DNA of 10,703 nt from CAZWCE01 sp964632505 (GTDB lineage Bacteria; Planctomycetota; Planctomycetia; Pirellulales; Thermoguttaceae): contig CAZWCE010000042.1 of assembly GCA_964632505.1 (NCBI GenBank), positions 1 to 10,703 on the forward strand, in the 5' to 3' direction. The notes under the pieces were generated by a model. The model saw only the letters and a list, made by a program, of their open reading frames with translations, was not told where the DNA came from and did no database searches. This document shows positions 1-7,444 of the stretch, one piece after another (the first letter of the stretch is position 1; every line of letters begins with the position of its first letter). The position numbers were made by a program, and so were the translations under genes.

Positions 1-69
1 CCGCCATTATGCCAGATAACCCATCTTCGCGCAACCCCTGAGCAGCTACACCCCCACCATGGCGCGTTC

Positions 70-98
70 TTGCATTTACTTCTTCGGTCGCATAAAAT
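70..98 (+). promoter_or_regulatory. Candidate sigma70-type promoter of gene A
   Basis: TTGCAT (70-75) is followed after exactly 17 bases by TAAAAT (93-98), which matches the TATAAT consensus at five of six positions. The -35 match is weak (only TTG agrees). Transcription would begin near base 105 and give a leader of about 50 bases before the ATG at 153. No operator-like palindrome is visible beside it. This is pattern matching only; planctomycete promoters are poorly characterised. Confidence 0.3.
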
Positions 99-152
99 CA
101 GGTTTCAAGAGGTCTCGAAGAGCTTGATCCCAATCTTTCACAGGAGCTTTTT

Positions 153-3100
153 ATGACACACCATTTTCAACGACTTGCGATTTCGATATTATTTTGTACA
201 TTCATCTCCTTCTCAACGGCCTCGGCCGCGGTGCCGGAGGCGCTGCAATCTTCACTCGCTACCCGGGGAGGGCTGGTCGTCCAGCTCGGTTGCGACAGCG
301 GCGAACTGATCTCCTATTTTGCACAGGACGACGCGTTCCTCGTGCAGCAACTCGACACCGATGCCGATCGGGTGGCTCGCGCTCGCGAAGCGATCCGCCA
401 AAGTGGTCTCTCCGGAAAAGTGACCGCCGAACGGTTCGACGGAAAGCATCTGCCGTACGTGGACGAACTGGTGAACTATGTGATCGCCGAATCCCTGGGG
501 GACGTCTCCATGGAAGAAGTGATGCGGGTATTGCGCCCCGGGGGCGTGCTGATGCTCCGAGACGGCGACCAGGAGAAAATGAAGGTCAAGCCCTACCCGG
601 ACGAAGTCGACGACTGGACCCACTATCTTTACGACGCCCAGGGAACTTCGGTTTCGGACGATCGGATCGCGGGGCACCCCAAAGGACTTCGCTGGACCGG
701 AGGACCGTTCTGGGCCCGGAGCCATGAACATACGGCCAGCATGACCGCGATGGTCTCCGCCCGGGGGAGAGTCTTCTACGTGATGGACGAAGGCCCGACC
801 GCTTCGATCCAGCTCCCCCCGGAAAACGTGCTGACCGCCCGCGACGCCTACAACGGCGTGGTGCTGTGGAAGCGCCCGCTGAAGAAATGGCATAACCCGC
901 TCTATCCCCTCAAGAGCGGGCCGGGCTGGCTGCCCCGTCGCCTGGTGGCGGTCGGCGACCGGGTCTATCTCTCGCCGGGGGTTGGCCAGAACCTGCTCTG
1001 CCTCGACGCCGCGACCGGAGAAGTCGTTCGCGAATACCCCGACACGGCGATGACCTTCGAGTTGATCGTCTCCGACGGCGTCATCTTCGCTTCGATCGAT
1101 CCCGATCATGCACTTCCCGACTACGCGCAGCAGCATCCGAATTGTTGGAAAGAGCGGGATCGGGCAAGCAAACTTTTCGCCTGGAATCGACCGACCGGAA
1201 ATCGCCGACTCAAGGCGATCGAGGCCGATTCCGGCGAAGTGCTCTGGGAGCAAGAGAAGCCGGTCGCCCCGATGACTCTCTCGGCCGATGACAAGCGGGT
1301 CTGCTTCTACGACGGCGAAGCGGTGATCGCGCTCGATCGCCGCACCGGCGATTCGCAGTGGGCAACACCGGTTTTGAAGCGAAAGACCTTCCTCACCGGC
1401 GAGTCGGGGCCGAGGATGATTCTCGGCCGAGAGAAGGTCGTCTTCTCACCGGCCGGGCATATCGTCGCGCTGGAATCGAAGACCGGAAAAAAACTTTGGC
1501 AGGTCGACAAGAAGCCCCGCTCGGGCCATTTCAGCCTCGAAGATTTCTATGTCCTCGGCGACAAGGTCTGGGTCCTCCAGCGTCGCAACAACGGGGCGTT
1601 TACCACCTACGACCTCGAAACGAGCGAGCCGCTCGAGGAGTACGTCAATCCGATCAAGTCCTTTTACATCCATCAGCGTTGCTACCCCGGCCGTGCAACG
1701 ACCCGGTTCCAACTTCCTCCGATGATGGGCGTGATGGTCTACGACATGGAGAACGACGCCTGGTTCAACAACCACTGGATTCGAGGCGGCTGCGTCTATG
1801 GGGTCATGCCGGCCAACGGCATGGTCTATGCCACGCCGCATGCCTGCGCGTGCTACTACCAATCGAAGTTGAACGGCTTCAACGCCGTCTCGCCGCAAGC
1901 CCAGGACGCCGAAGCGCCTCCGGCGGAAAAGCGACTCGTCCGCGGGCCGGCCTACGGGAAGCCGATCTCCCAAACCTCCTCCGGAGGAGATCAGTGGCCG
2001 ACGTTCCGGCACGACAATCGCCGAAGCGGCTACGTCCATGCGAAACTGACTCCTTCGATCACCCCCGCGTGGAAGAAGTCGTTCGGCACGAAGCTCAGTC
2101 AACCGACCGTCGCCGACGGTAAGCTCTTTCTCAGTGAAATCGACGAGCATACGATCCATGCCTTCGATGCCGGCTCGGGCAAAAATCTCTGGCAATTCAT
2201 CGCCGGTGGCCGGGTTGATTCCCCGCCGACCTTCTACCGCGGCCGGGTCTTCTTCGGATGTGCCGACGGGTGTATCTATGCCCTCGATGCCGACTCCGGA
2301 CGTCTCGACTGGCAGTTTCGGGCCGCCCCCAGCGATCGCAAGTTGGTCTCCTTCGGACAACTTGAATCGGTCTGGCCGCTCTCGGGAAGTGTTCTGATCG
2401 AAAACGGCACGCTCTACGGTGTCGCCGGCCGATCGATGTTTCTCGACGGCGGACTACGGATGATCATGCTCGACCCGGAAACCGGCAAGCTGATCGCCGA
2501 AAACGTCATGGACGAGGCGATCCCCGACAAAGACCGGAAGCTCCAGGACTTGATCATGGGCAAGCACATGCCGGTGGCGATGCCCGACATCCTCTCCAGT
2601 GATGGAGAACATGTGTATATGAAATCGCAGACATTCACCATGGACGGCAAGCGGGTCCGAATCCGACCCCAACGCCCCGACACGCAGTACGATCGGGAGG
2701 TGCACCTCTTCTCTCCGATCTCGTTCCTCGACGATACCTGGCACCAGCGGACCTACTGGATCCTCGGTCGCGCCGCCGGCGAGGGTTGGGCCGAATTCCA
2801 GTTCCCGCCCAAGCGTGTCCCCTGCGGCAGGATCCTCTGCTTCGATCGACGGAACGCCTACGCCTATGGCCGCGATCCGGAGCTGATGTGCAACACCTCG
2901 GTCAGTGAATATCGGCTCTTTAGCGCCGCGAAGGAACCGGCTCGAAAAGTCGGAATTCCCAGGCTCGAGGGTACCTGGGTCGAAGGACGGTACTCGGCCG
3001 ATGAGCCGCTGGCCTCCAATACCGTCGACTGGAAGCAACTTTCCGAGAAGCCGGCCGAGCAACTCAGTGCCCTGAAGTACCACTGGGTCGACGAGGAACC

Positions 3101-3413
3101 GGAAATCATGGCTCGAGCCATGGTGCTCACCGATGATTTGCTTTTGGTGGCAGGGCCTCGCGATGTGGCCGATGAGAAGACCTTCTGGGGACGTTCGAAT
3201 GAGGATGAATTCCAAAGGAAGATGGCCGAGCAGGCCGCCTGGCTCCGAGGCGATTTTGGAGCAATCCTCCAGGTCATTTCCAAAAGCACCGGAAAGGAAC
3301 TGGCCGAATACGATTTGCCCTCGCTGGTTCGTTTCGATGGAATGATCGCCGCCACGGATCGTCTTTACATGGTCACCGAAAACGGCGAACTGATCTGTTA
3401 CAGGAATAAGTGA
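153..3413 (+). CDS. Exported methyltransferase-like / double PQQ-like beta-propeller protein (paralog A)
   Basis: The ATG is preceded by AGGAG (142-146) at 6-base spacing, and the product opens with a signal peptide (hydrophobic core about residues 8-22, likely cleavage after Ala-Ser-Ala at 23-25; no lipobox). Residues 39-137 follow the class I methyltransferase order: beta1/loop VVQLGCDSGEL (42-52), LDTD after beta2 (67-70), FDGKHLPY (95-102), RVLRPGG (125-131). The loop has Asp48 where the middle Gly of GxGxG is usual. A linker with KPYP, DDW and VSDD (146-170) follows. Propeller 1 (about 200-580) has D-x-x-[ST]-G-x-x-x-W repeats near 285, 358, 395 and 441 and ends in Cys510, Cys547 and the pair Cys564/Cys566. 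Propeller 2 starts at WPTFR (615-619), with repeats near 672, 712 and 774 and FGCADG (701-706). Residues about 1007-1040 appear longer than in the paralogs. The protein is probably periplasmic. PQQ-like repeats of BamB type need not bind PQQ. Substrate and role are unknown. Gene boundaries and architecture are secure; function is not. Confidence 0.95.
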   Translation: MTHHFQRLAISILFCTFISFSTASAAVPEALQSSLATRGGLVVQLGCDSGELISYFAQDDAFLVQQLDTDADRVARAREAIRQSGLSGKVTAERFDGKHLPYVDELVNYVIAESLGDVSMEEVMRVLRPGGVLMLRDGDQEKMKVKPYPDEVDDWTHYLYDAQGTSVSDDRIAGHPKGLRWTGGPFWARSHEHTASMTAMVSARGRVFYVMDEGPTASIQLPPENVLTARDAYNGVVLWKRPLKKWHNPLYPLKSGPGWLPRRLVAVGDRVYLSPGVGQNLLCLDAATGEVVREYPDTAMTFELIVSDGVIFASIDPDHALPDYAQQHPNCWKERDRASKLFAWNRPTGNRRLKAIEADSGEVLWEQEKPVAPMTLSADDKRVCFYDGEAVIALDRRTGDSQWATPVLKRKTFLTGESGPRMILGREKVVFSPAGHIVALESKTGKKLWQVDKKPRSGHFSLEDFYVLGDKVWVLQRRNNGAFTTYDLETSEPLEEYVNPIKSFYIHQRCYPGRATTRFQLPPMMGVMVYDMENDAWFNNHWIRGGCVYGVMPANGMVYATPHACACYYQSKLNGFNAVSPQAQDAEAPPAEKRLVRGPAYGKPISQTSSGGDQWPTFRHDNRRSGYVHAKLTPSITPAWKKSFGTKLSQPTVADGKLFLSEIDEHTIHAFDAGSGKNLWQFIAGGRVDSPPTFYRGRVFFGCADGCIYALDADSGRLDWQFRAAPSDRKLVSFGQLESVWPLSGSVLIENGTLYGVAGRSMFLDGGLRMIMLDPETGKLIAENVMDEAIPDKDRKLQDLIMGKHMPVAMPDILSSDGEHVYMKSQTFTMDGKRVRIRPQRPDTQYDREVHLFSPISFLDDTWHQRTYWILGRAAGEGWAEFQFPPKRVPCGRILCFDRRNAYAYGRDPELMCNTSVSEYRLFSAAKEPARKVGIPRLEGTWVEGRYSADEPLASNTVDWKQLSEKPAEQLSALKYHWVDEEPEIMARAMVLTDDLLLVAGPRDVADEKTFWGRSNEDEFQRKMAEQAAWLRGDFGAILQVISKSTGKELAEYDLPSLVRFDGMIAATDRLYMVTENGELICYRNK

Positions 3414-3480
3414 TCCGTAGCTTGAAGGACGGTTCGGCGGGGCGGTCGCCCCCTCCTTCCTCCGCGACTTCGTCGACCCA

Positions 3481-3529
3481 AGACACCGCAATGCCTCGGC
3501 AACCCAGGCCCTGTGTTGCGGTGTTTTTT
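3481..3529 (+). terminator. Intrinsic terminator of gene A
   Basis: ACACCGCAA (3483-3491) pairs perfectly with TTGCGGTGT (3516-3524) and runs straight into six T residues (3524-3529). The 24-base loop contains a further small hairpin, TGCC-TC-GGCA (3492-3501). It lies 68 bases after the gene A stop codon. The T-run is on the plus strand only, so it should stop gene A transcription before it runs into gene B; read from the other side it has only a poor U-tract (TCTTGGG). Confidence 0.85.
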
Positions 3530-3549
3530 GTTGATTGCATTCCTCGCCC

Positions 3550-3568
3550 GTTGCATGGTCCATGGGCC
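3550..3568 (+). repeat. Intergenic repeat, copy 1 (GTTGCATGGTCCATGGGCC)
   Basis: This 19-base stretch matches 7156-7174 at 18 of 19 positions. It contains the near-palindrome CATGGTCCATG (symmetric except for its central base). It sits just after the gene A terminator in the convergent gap. It resembles a short dispersed intergenic element; no transposase or target-site duplication is associated with it. Orientation is arbitrary. Confidence 0.45.
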
Positions 3569-3596
3569 ACGACATGCGCGAATGCCACGGATACCA

Positions 3597-3608
3597 GGTC
3601 CATGAGCC
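3597..3608 (+). repeat. Intergenic repeat, partial copy 2 (GGTCCATGAGCC)
   Basis: It shares GGTCCATG-A/G-GCC with the other two copies and lies 40 bases after the matching part of copy 1. Both copies continue as CCAC followed by GAC (copy 2 has one extra C), so the pair looks like an imperfect tandem arrangement. The copy is short, and chance similarity cannot be excluded. Confidence 0.3.
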
Positions 3609-3661
3609 ACCGACGGTGAAAGTTTTCTTCCTGCGCCTGCCGCGATCATGCGAGGGCCGGA

Positions 3662-3673
3662 CGAACATGTTCG
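3662..3673. other. Perfect 12-bp palindrome CGAACATGTTCG
   Basis: A perfect inverted repeat without spacer lies 35 bases beyond the gene B stop codon, in the convergent gap. No T-run follows on either strand, so it is not a standard intrinsic terminator. Its position downstream of both genes argues against an operator role. Meaning unknown. Confidence 0.3.
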
Positions 3674-3707
3674 CTCAAGTTTTCTTCTTTTTCCGGTTCG
3701 CCTTTTC

Positions 3708-6700
3708 TCATTCCGATTCGAGGGAAATCACCTCGCCGTTGGCCAAAGAGATGTAGAGCGAGTGGTCGGCGGCGGCCATGCCGTCCCAGACCGGGATGGC
3801 CGGGAGGGGAATTTCCGCCAGTATCTCTCCGCGATCGGCGTCGACCGCCACGAGGATCCCCGCTTCTTCTCCCGCCAGCGCGGCGGGTGACACCGTCGGC
3901 GACCCGGGAGCCCCGGCCACAAAGAGCACTTCCTCGGTCTTGACCATCGCCCGCACACGAAGAGACACCCTTTTCCACCAGCGGAAATCGATCGCCGTCT
4001 CTCCACTCCTGGCCAGGTTCAGATATTCGCGTGCGGTGCGTCCGAGCGGCGTGTCATGAACCTTGTCGGTGGCGAACAGGGCCCACTCGCCACCCGGGTC
4101 CGCGGCCGGTTTCGCGTATCGATTCTGACCGTATCCGAAGATCGCATCCTCCGTTTCAGCGAGGATGCGTCCCGAAGGGAACAGCATCCGGCTGAGTCTC
4201 AGATCGTAAAATGCGCCTTGATGGGGAGATGTGTACATCGGTGCATAGGTCCACAGAAGCCGGTTCGTGGTATCTCCGCTGAGGTAACCATCGGCTCCGT
4301 GCAGGTGGCTCACCAGTTCGTCCCGCGGGTTGCCGTCGAAATCGAGCACCTGATGTCGCAGGAAGATCCTCTGCCCGTCACTCGAGAGGATGTCGGTGAG
4401 GTAACCCTGGACCCCTTCCTCATCGAGCGTCTCCGAGCCATCCTCATTCCGTGAGGAGAGAATCGTTTCGAACTTCTCTTTCCCCGTGAACAAATCGACA
4501 CCAAAAAACCGAATCCCGCCATCGAGATAAGACGATCGCCCCGCGGTGAAGTAGACGGTATCTTCGACCACCAAGACGCTCCCGTGCACCGGCCAGGTCG
4601 ATTCGAGTTGTCCCCGAGCGACGATCAGTCGATGTTCGGGACAGGCGAGAAATCGCCAGACCCGCTCTCCATCGGAGGCACGCAGGGCATGAACCGAACC
4701 ATCGCGGCAACCGCACACCACCAGCCCCTTGGCGAACGTCGGGGGAGAATCGATGCGTGCATCGAACATGGTCGTCCAGATTTTTTCCCCTGTTTCGGCA
4801 TCGAGGCCAAACAGAGTGTGCCGATCGGTCGCGGCGAGGAAGAGCTTCCCCGAAGCGATGATCGGGCTGGTCGGTCGATTCCCCAACGAAGTGCGCCATT
4901 CTTCGGTCACCTTCGGTTTGAGCAGCGCGTCCGTGGCACCGCTCCGGCCGATATCGCCCCGATAGGTCGGCCATCGAGCCCCTTCCTCTTCTTCGATGGA
5001 CGGGATCGGTTTCTCATAAGCGGGACCCCGCCGGAGGCGATCTTCTACCGTCACGACCGGCACCTTTTCCGAACGCCGGGAATCCATGGCCATGAATCCG
5101 GAGAGTTTCGCCCGGACATAACAGGCACAATCGTGTGGCGGGACATAAAGCAATCCATTGGCGGGCAAAACGCCGAAGTAGCAACTTCCCCGGGTCCAAT
5201 GGTGATGGACCACCTCGCCGGATCGGGTATCGAGAAACTCGATGCCCGCGCGTCCCGACACGACGGTATCGCCGATCATTTTCATCTGGTGACAACGATG
5301 ATGCTGGAAGCGGTAACCGAAGTGGCCTTCGACTCTTTTGAGGATCTCGCCACTGTGCCGATCGTAAGCCAGGAAGGTGATATCGTCGTCCCTCGGCCGC
5401 CAGAGATTCATGCTCGGTGCCGGTCCCCAGATGTGTCCGTCGAAGCCGAACAGATCGACCGGCGTGGAATAGTTCGAGGCGGCATATTCGGTTCTCCAAA
5501 GCTCCTTGCCATCTTCCGCCGACACGACGTTGAGCTGACGTCCGCCGGCAAACGCCACGACATCGCGGTAGATGATCAAGGTGGGCGCCAGTTGCGGGGC
5601 CAAAAGGATGGTTCCCTTCTCGGCGCCGGGGCTGTCCGGGTTGGCGCGATCGCGATACTCGATTTTTTGCCCCGTCGGAGGTGAAACCCATCGTGGATTC
5701 CCGGTGGGCAAGTCGAGACTGCGCAGGGCTCGACCGTCGTGGTACACGACCTGGCGGCCATCGGAGGCGAGCGTCATGGGAAGGATCCCCTCCAACTCTT
5801 TCCGCCAGAGCGTCTCGCCCGAATCCGGATCGACGGCGATGAGTCGTTGCTCTTTCGCATCGCCTTCGCCGCGGCGCGCCGCCTGTTCGCTGCCGGCGTC
5901 GACTAAAGCGACGAGCCTCCCTTCCGACAAGAGAAACTCCTCGACTCCCGTCGTCTGCTTCAGCGTTCGTACCACTTCTCCGGTTGCCCCTTTCAGCACG
6001 CTCACCGGAGCCCCTTCTCCCAACGGCACGTAAACAGATCGGTCGTCGGCCAGAAGGCGTCGATTGACCTGGGCGGGCCCGACCTTTTTTCCACCGCGTG
6101 CCCCTTCCCAACTGGGAAGACTTCGCCGCCAGAGAAGGACGCCGTTGAAGGCGTCGCGAGCGAACACCGACCAATTTCGGGTATTCGAAGCGAAGTGCGA
6201 ATCATCGAGGATATAGAAAAGGCGTCCCTGCATGGAGACCAATCCACTGGTCTTCACCCCGTGATTCCATCTCGGTTTGGCCTTCCATTGCAAATGGCGC
6301 GGTGGTCCGACAACCTCATCGCGACTGACGGCATTGCCGGTGGCGTCGTATCGGGAATGCGACCAGCGATCGATTTTTTCCGGCCACGGTTGCCGATGGA
6401 TCTCGAAATTTCCACTCCGCCGCACGATTGCCTTCCCCCCCGGGGCCAGGAGCCGTGCGACTTCTTCTTCCGGCACCCTGTGCGAATGGTCGAGTACCAG
6501 CAGCAGATTGACCGTCCCGTCGGCATACGGCAATCTCGATTGGTCCCAATGGATGGCCGAAACTTGACCGTAAAGACCGGCTTTGAGAATCTGCGCACGA
6601 ATCGAATCCAGTGGTTCGACATCGGTCACGTGGCAATGGATCAACCACCGCGGGCTCTTTCGGGCCAAGGCGATGGCGGGGGCGGCATCGCGACCCCCCA

Positions 6701-6911
6701 ACTGCACGGCCAAGCCGCCGGGAATCGTGATCTCCCGGAGCATCGGCTTCCAGCGATTTTCTTGCTCGGCTCCTTCTTGTCCTGGTGCTCCGAAGGAAAC
6801 GAGAGACCCTCCTGCGATTGCAAGAACGATCGATAATAAAAGAATCCGCGCGGCGAAGCTCGTTGCGGATATTTTCCGAGAAAAGTGTCTATTGGTTGCA
6901 TAAAGGAGCAT
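3708..6911 (-). CDS. Exported methyltransferase-like / double PQQ-like beta-propeller protein (paralog B)
   Basis: The start codon (complement of 6909-6911) has GGAGAG (complement of 6920-6925) 8 bases upstream. It is the only ATG that includes the signal peptide: a basic N-region to about residue 22, a hydrophobic core at 23-40, and cleavage near Gly41-Ala42. There is no twin-arginine motif. The methyltransferase-like part (65-163) is the most degraded of the three: the loop reads AVQLGGRDAA (68-77) without GxG, and Val95 stands where paralogs A and C have the ribose-binding-type Asp. LPYADG (127-132) and LLAPGGK (154-160) remain. The linker has QPWP (174-177), DRW and GNAVSRDE (192-199). 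Propeller 1 has repeats near 308, 361, 400, 464 and 517, then Cys540, Cys577 and CACY (595-598). Propeller 2 starts at WPTYRGD (647-653), with repeats near 704, 744 and 806 and the end blade at 1020-1034. It converges with gene A and diverges from gene C. It is predicted to be periplasmic. Function unknown; the methyltransferase-like part is probably inactive (inference). Confidence 0.95.
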   Translation of the reverse strand: MLLYATNRHFSRKISATSFAARILLLSIVLAIAGGSLVSFGAPGQEGAEQENRWKPMLREITIPGGLAVQLGGRDAAPAIALARKSPRWLIHCHVTDVEPLDSIRAQILKAGLYGQVSAIHWDQSRLPYADGTVNLLLVLDHSHRVPEEEVARLLAPGGKAIVRRSGNFEIHRQPWPEKIDRWSHSRYDATGNAVSRDEVVGPPRHLQWKAKPRWNHGVKTSGLVSMQGRLFYILDDSHFASNTRNWSVFARDAFNGVLLWRRSLPSWEGARGGKKVGPAQVNRRLLADDRSVYVPLGEGAPVSVLKGATGEVVRTLKQTTGVEEFLLSEGRLVALVDAGSEQAARRGEGDAKEQRLIAVDPDSGETLWRKELEGILPMTLASDGRQVVYHDGRALRSLDLPTGNPRWVSPPTGQKIEYRDRANPDSPGAEKGTILLAPQLAPTLIIYRDVVAFAGGRQLNVVSAEDGKELWRTEYAASNYSTPVDLFGFDGHIWGPAPSMNLWRPRDDDITFLAYDRHSGEILKRVEGHFGYRFQHHRCHQMKMIGDTVVSGRAGIEFLDTRSGEVVHHHWTRGSCYFGVLPANGLLYVPPHDCACYVRAKLSGFMAMDSRRSEKVPVVTVEDRLRRGPAYEKPIPSIEEEEGARWPTYRGDIGRSGATDALLKPKVTEEWRTSLGNRPTSPIIASGKLFLAATDRHTLFGLDAETGEKIWTTMFDARIDSPPTFAKGLVVCGCRDGSVHALRASDGERVWRFLACPEHRLIVARGQLESTWPVHGSVLVVEDTVYFTAGRSSYLDGGIRFFGVDLFTGKEKFETILSSRNEDGSETLDEEGVQGYLTDILSSDGQRIFLRHQVLDFDGNPRDELVSHLHGADGYLSGDTTNRLLWTYAPMYTSPHQGAFYDLRLSRMLFPSGRILAETEDAIFGYGQNRYAKPAADPGGEWALFATDKVHDTPLGRTAREYLNLARSGETAIDFRWWKRVSLRVRAMVKTEEVLFVAGAPGSPTVSPAALAGEEAGILVAVDADRGEILAEIPLPAIPVWDGMAAADHSLYISLANGEVISLESE

Positions 6912-7010
6912 GATCGCTTCTCTCCAGGGGGATCGGGGTTCGAGAAAACATTGAGATCTTCCGTGGAATCTCTGCCATCCGACGGATCACTTGCCGCAAA
7001 CTCTATCCAT

Positions 7011-7039
7011 AAAATAGCAAGGAGAGAACAGAATGTCCA
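7011..7039 (-). promoter_or_regulatory. Candidate promoter of gene B
   Basis: Read on the minus strand, TGGACA (complement of 7034-7039, five of six matches to TTGACA) is followed after 17 bases by TATTTT (complement of 7011-7016, four of six matches to TATAAT). Transcription would start near 7004, giving a leader of about 90 bases. It is a pattern match without experimental support. Confidence 0.35.
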
Positions 7040-7155
7040 TCGAATTCCGAGAGGCGGACTCGTCCCGTCGATGGCGGAGAAAACCGTCTCATACCGCATT
7101 TACGATTGAACCGCCTAACCCGAAATGTTATAAAGAACGCAGGGGTTCGGAGGCG

Positions 7156-7174
7156 GTTGCATGGTCCATGAGCC
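7156..7174 (+). repeat. Intergenic repeat, copy 3 (GTTGCATGGTCCATGAGCC)
   Basis: It differs from copy 1 (3550-3568) at one of 19 positions, and its last 12 bases are identical to copy 2. All three copies lie between genes, one pair in the convergent gap and this one in the divergent gap, which suggests a dispersed non-coding element rather than shared coding sequence. Confidence 0.45.
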
Positions 7175-7397
7175 GCTTCAATGAGATAACGGCATCAGTG
7201 ATCACACGGCAAACGAGAACACACCATCTGGGAAAGAGCCCATTCGCGATGCGATCATAGGATCCACCCACCCGAGCTGGAAAACGACCATGATGTCTTC
7301 TTTATCATTCCGCGGGACCAAAACCATCATATCACGGGACGGAGTTTCATTTTCCTTTTTCTCGAAGTGAAATGGAGGGACACGAGGGGAGGAGGAT

Positions 7398-7427
7398 TTG
7401 AAAAAATCCCGAACTTTCAGCTAAAAC
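7398..7427 (+). promoter_or_regulatory. Weak candidate promoter of gene C
   Basis: TTGAAA (7398-7403) is followed after 18 bases by TAAAAC (7422-7427), each matching its consensus at four of six positions. Transcription from here would leave only about 15 bases before the GTG start, just enough to include the ribosome binding site. The -35 overlaps a small hairpin with a GAAA loop (7394-7409). A promoter further upstream is equally possible. Confidence 0.2.
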
Positions 7428-7438
7428 GTGAAAGAAAC

Positions 7439-7444
7439 GAGGTG
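7439..7444 (+). promoter_or_regulatory. Ribosome binding site fixing the GTG start of gene C
   Basis: GAGGTG lies 5 bases before the GTG at 7450. There is no in-frame ATG before or within the signal peptide, so this Shine-Dalgarno match, together with the basic-hydrophobic N-terminus that starts right at the GTG, decides the start. Confidence 0.6.

Noticed and set aside
1..152. Open frame from base 1 to about 154, possibly the tail of an upstream gene
   Set aside because: About 50 codons with no recognisable sequence and a His/Leu-rich composition; it overlaps the gene A leader and start. Nothing supports coding.
3439..3452. GGGGC-GGTC-GCCCC hairpin as a terminator of gene A
   Set aside because: Strong stem but no T-run follows; the hairpin at 3483-3524 with six T residues is the better terminator.
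2454..3668. 404-codon minus-strand frame opposite the end of gene A
   Set aside because: It lies antisense to a well-supported gene, has no domain, and arises from the GC-rich codon pattern that keeps the opposite frame open.
3662..3673. LexA (SOS) box
   Set aside because: The Gram-positive type box is GAAC-N4-GTTC; here the half sites are separated by only two bases, and the site lies downstream of both genes.
3620..3687. Direct repeat AAGTTTTCTTC (3620-3630 and 3677-3687)
   Set aside because: Pyrimidine-rich low-complexity sequence of 11 bases; likely chance.
5014..6174. 386-codon minus-strand frame overlapping gene B in another frame
   Set aside because: Arg-rich, low-complexity translation typical of an out-of-frame shadow of a real gene.
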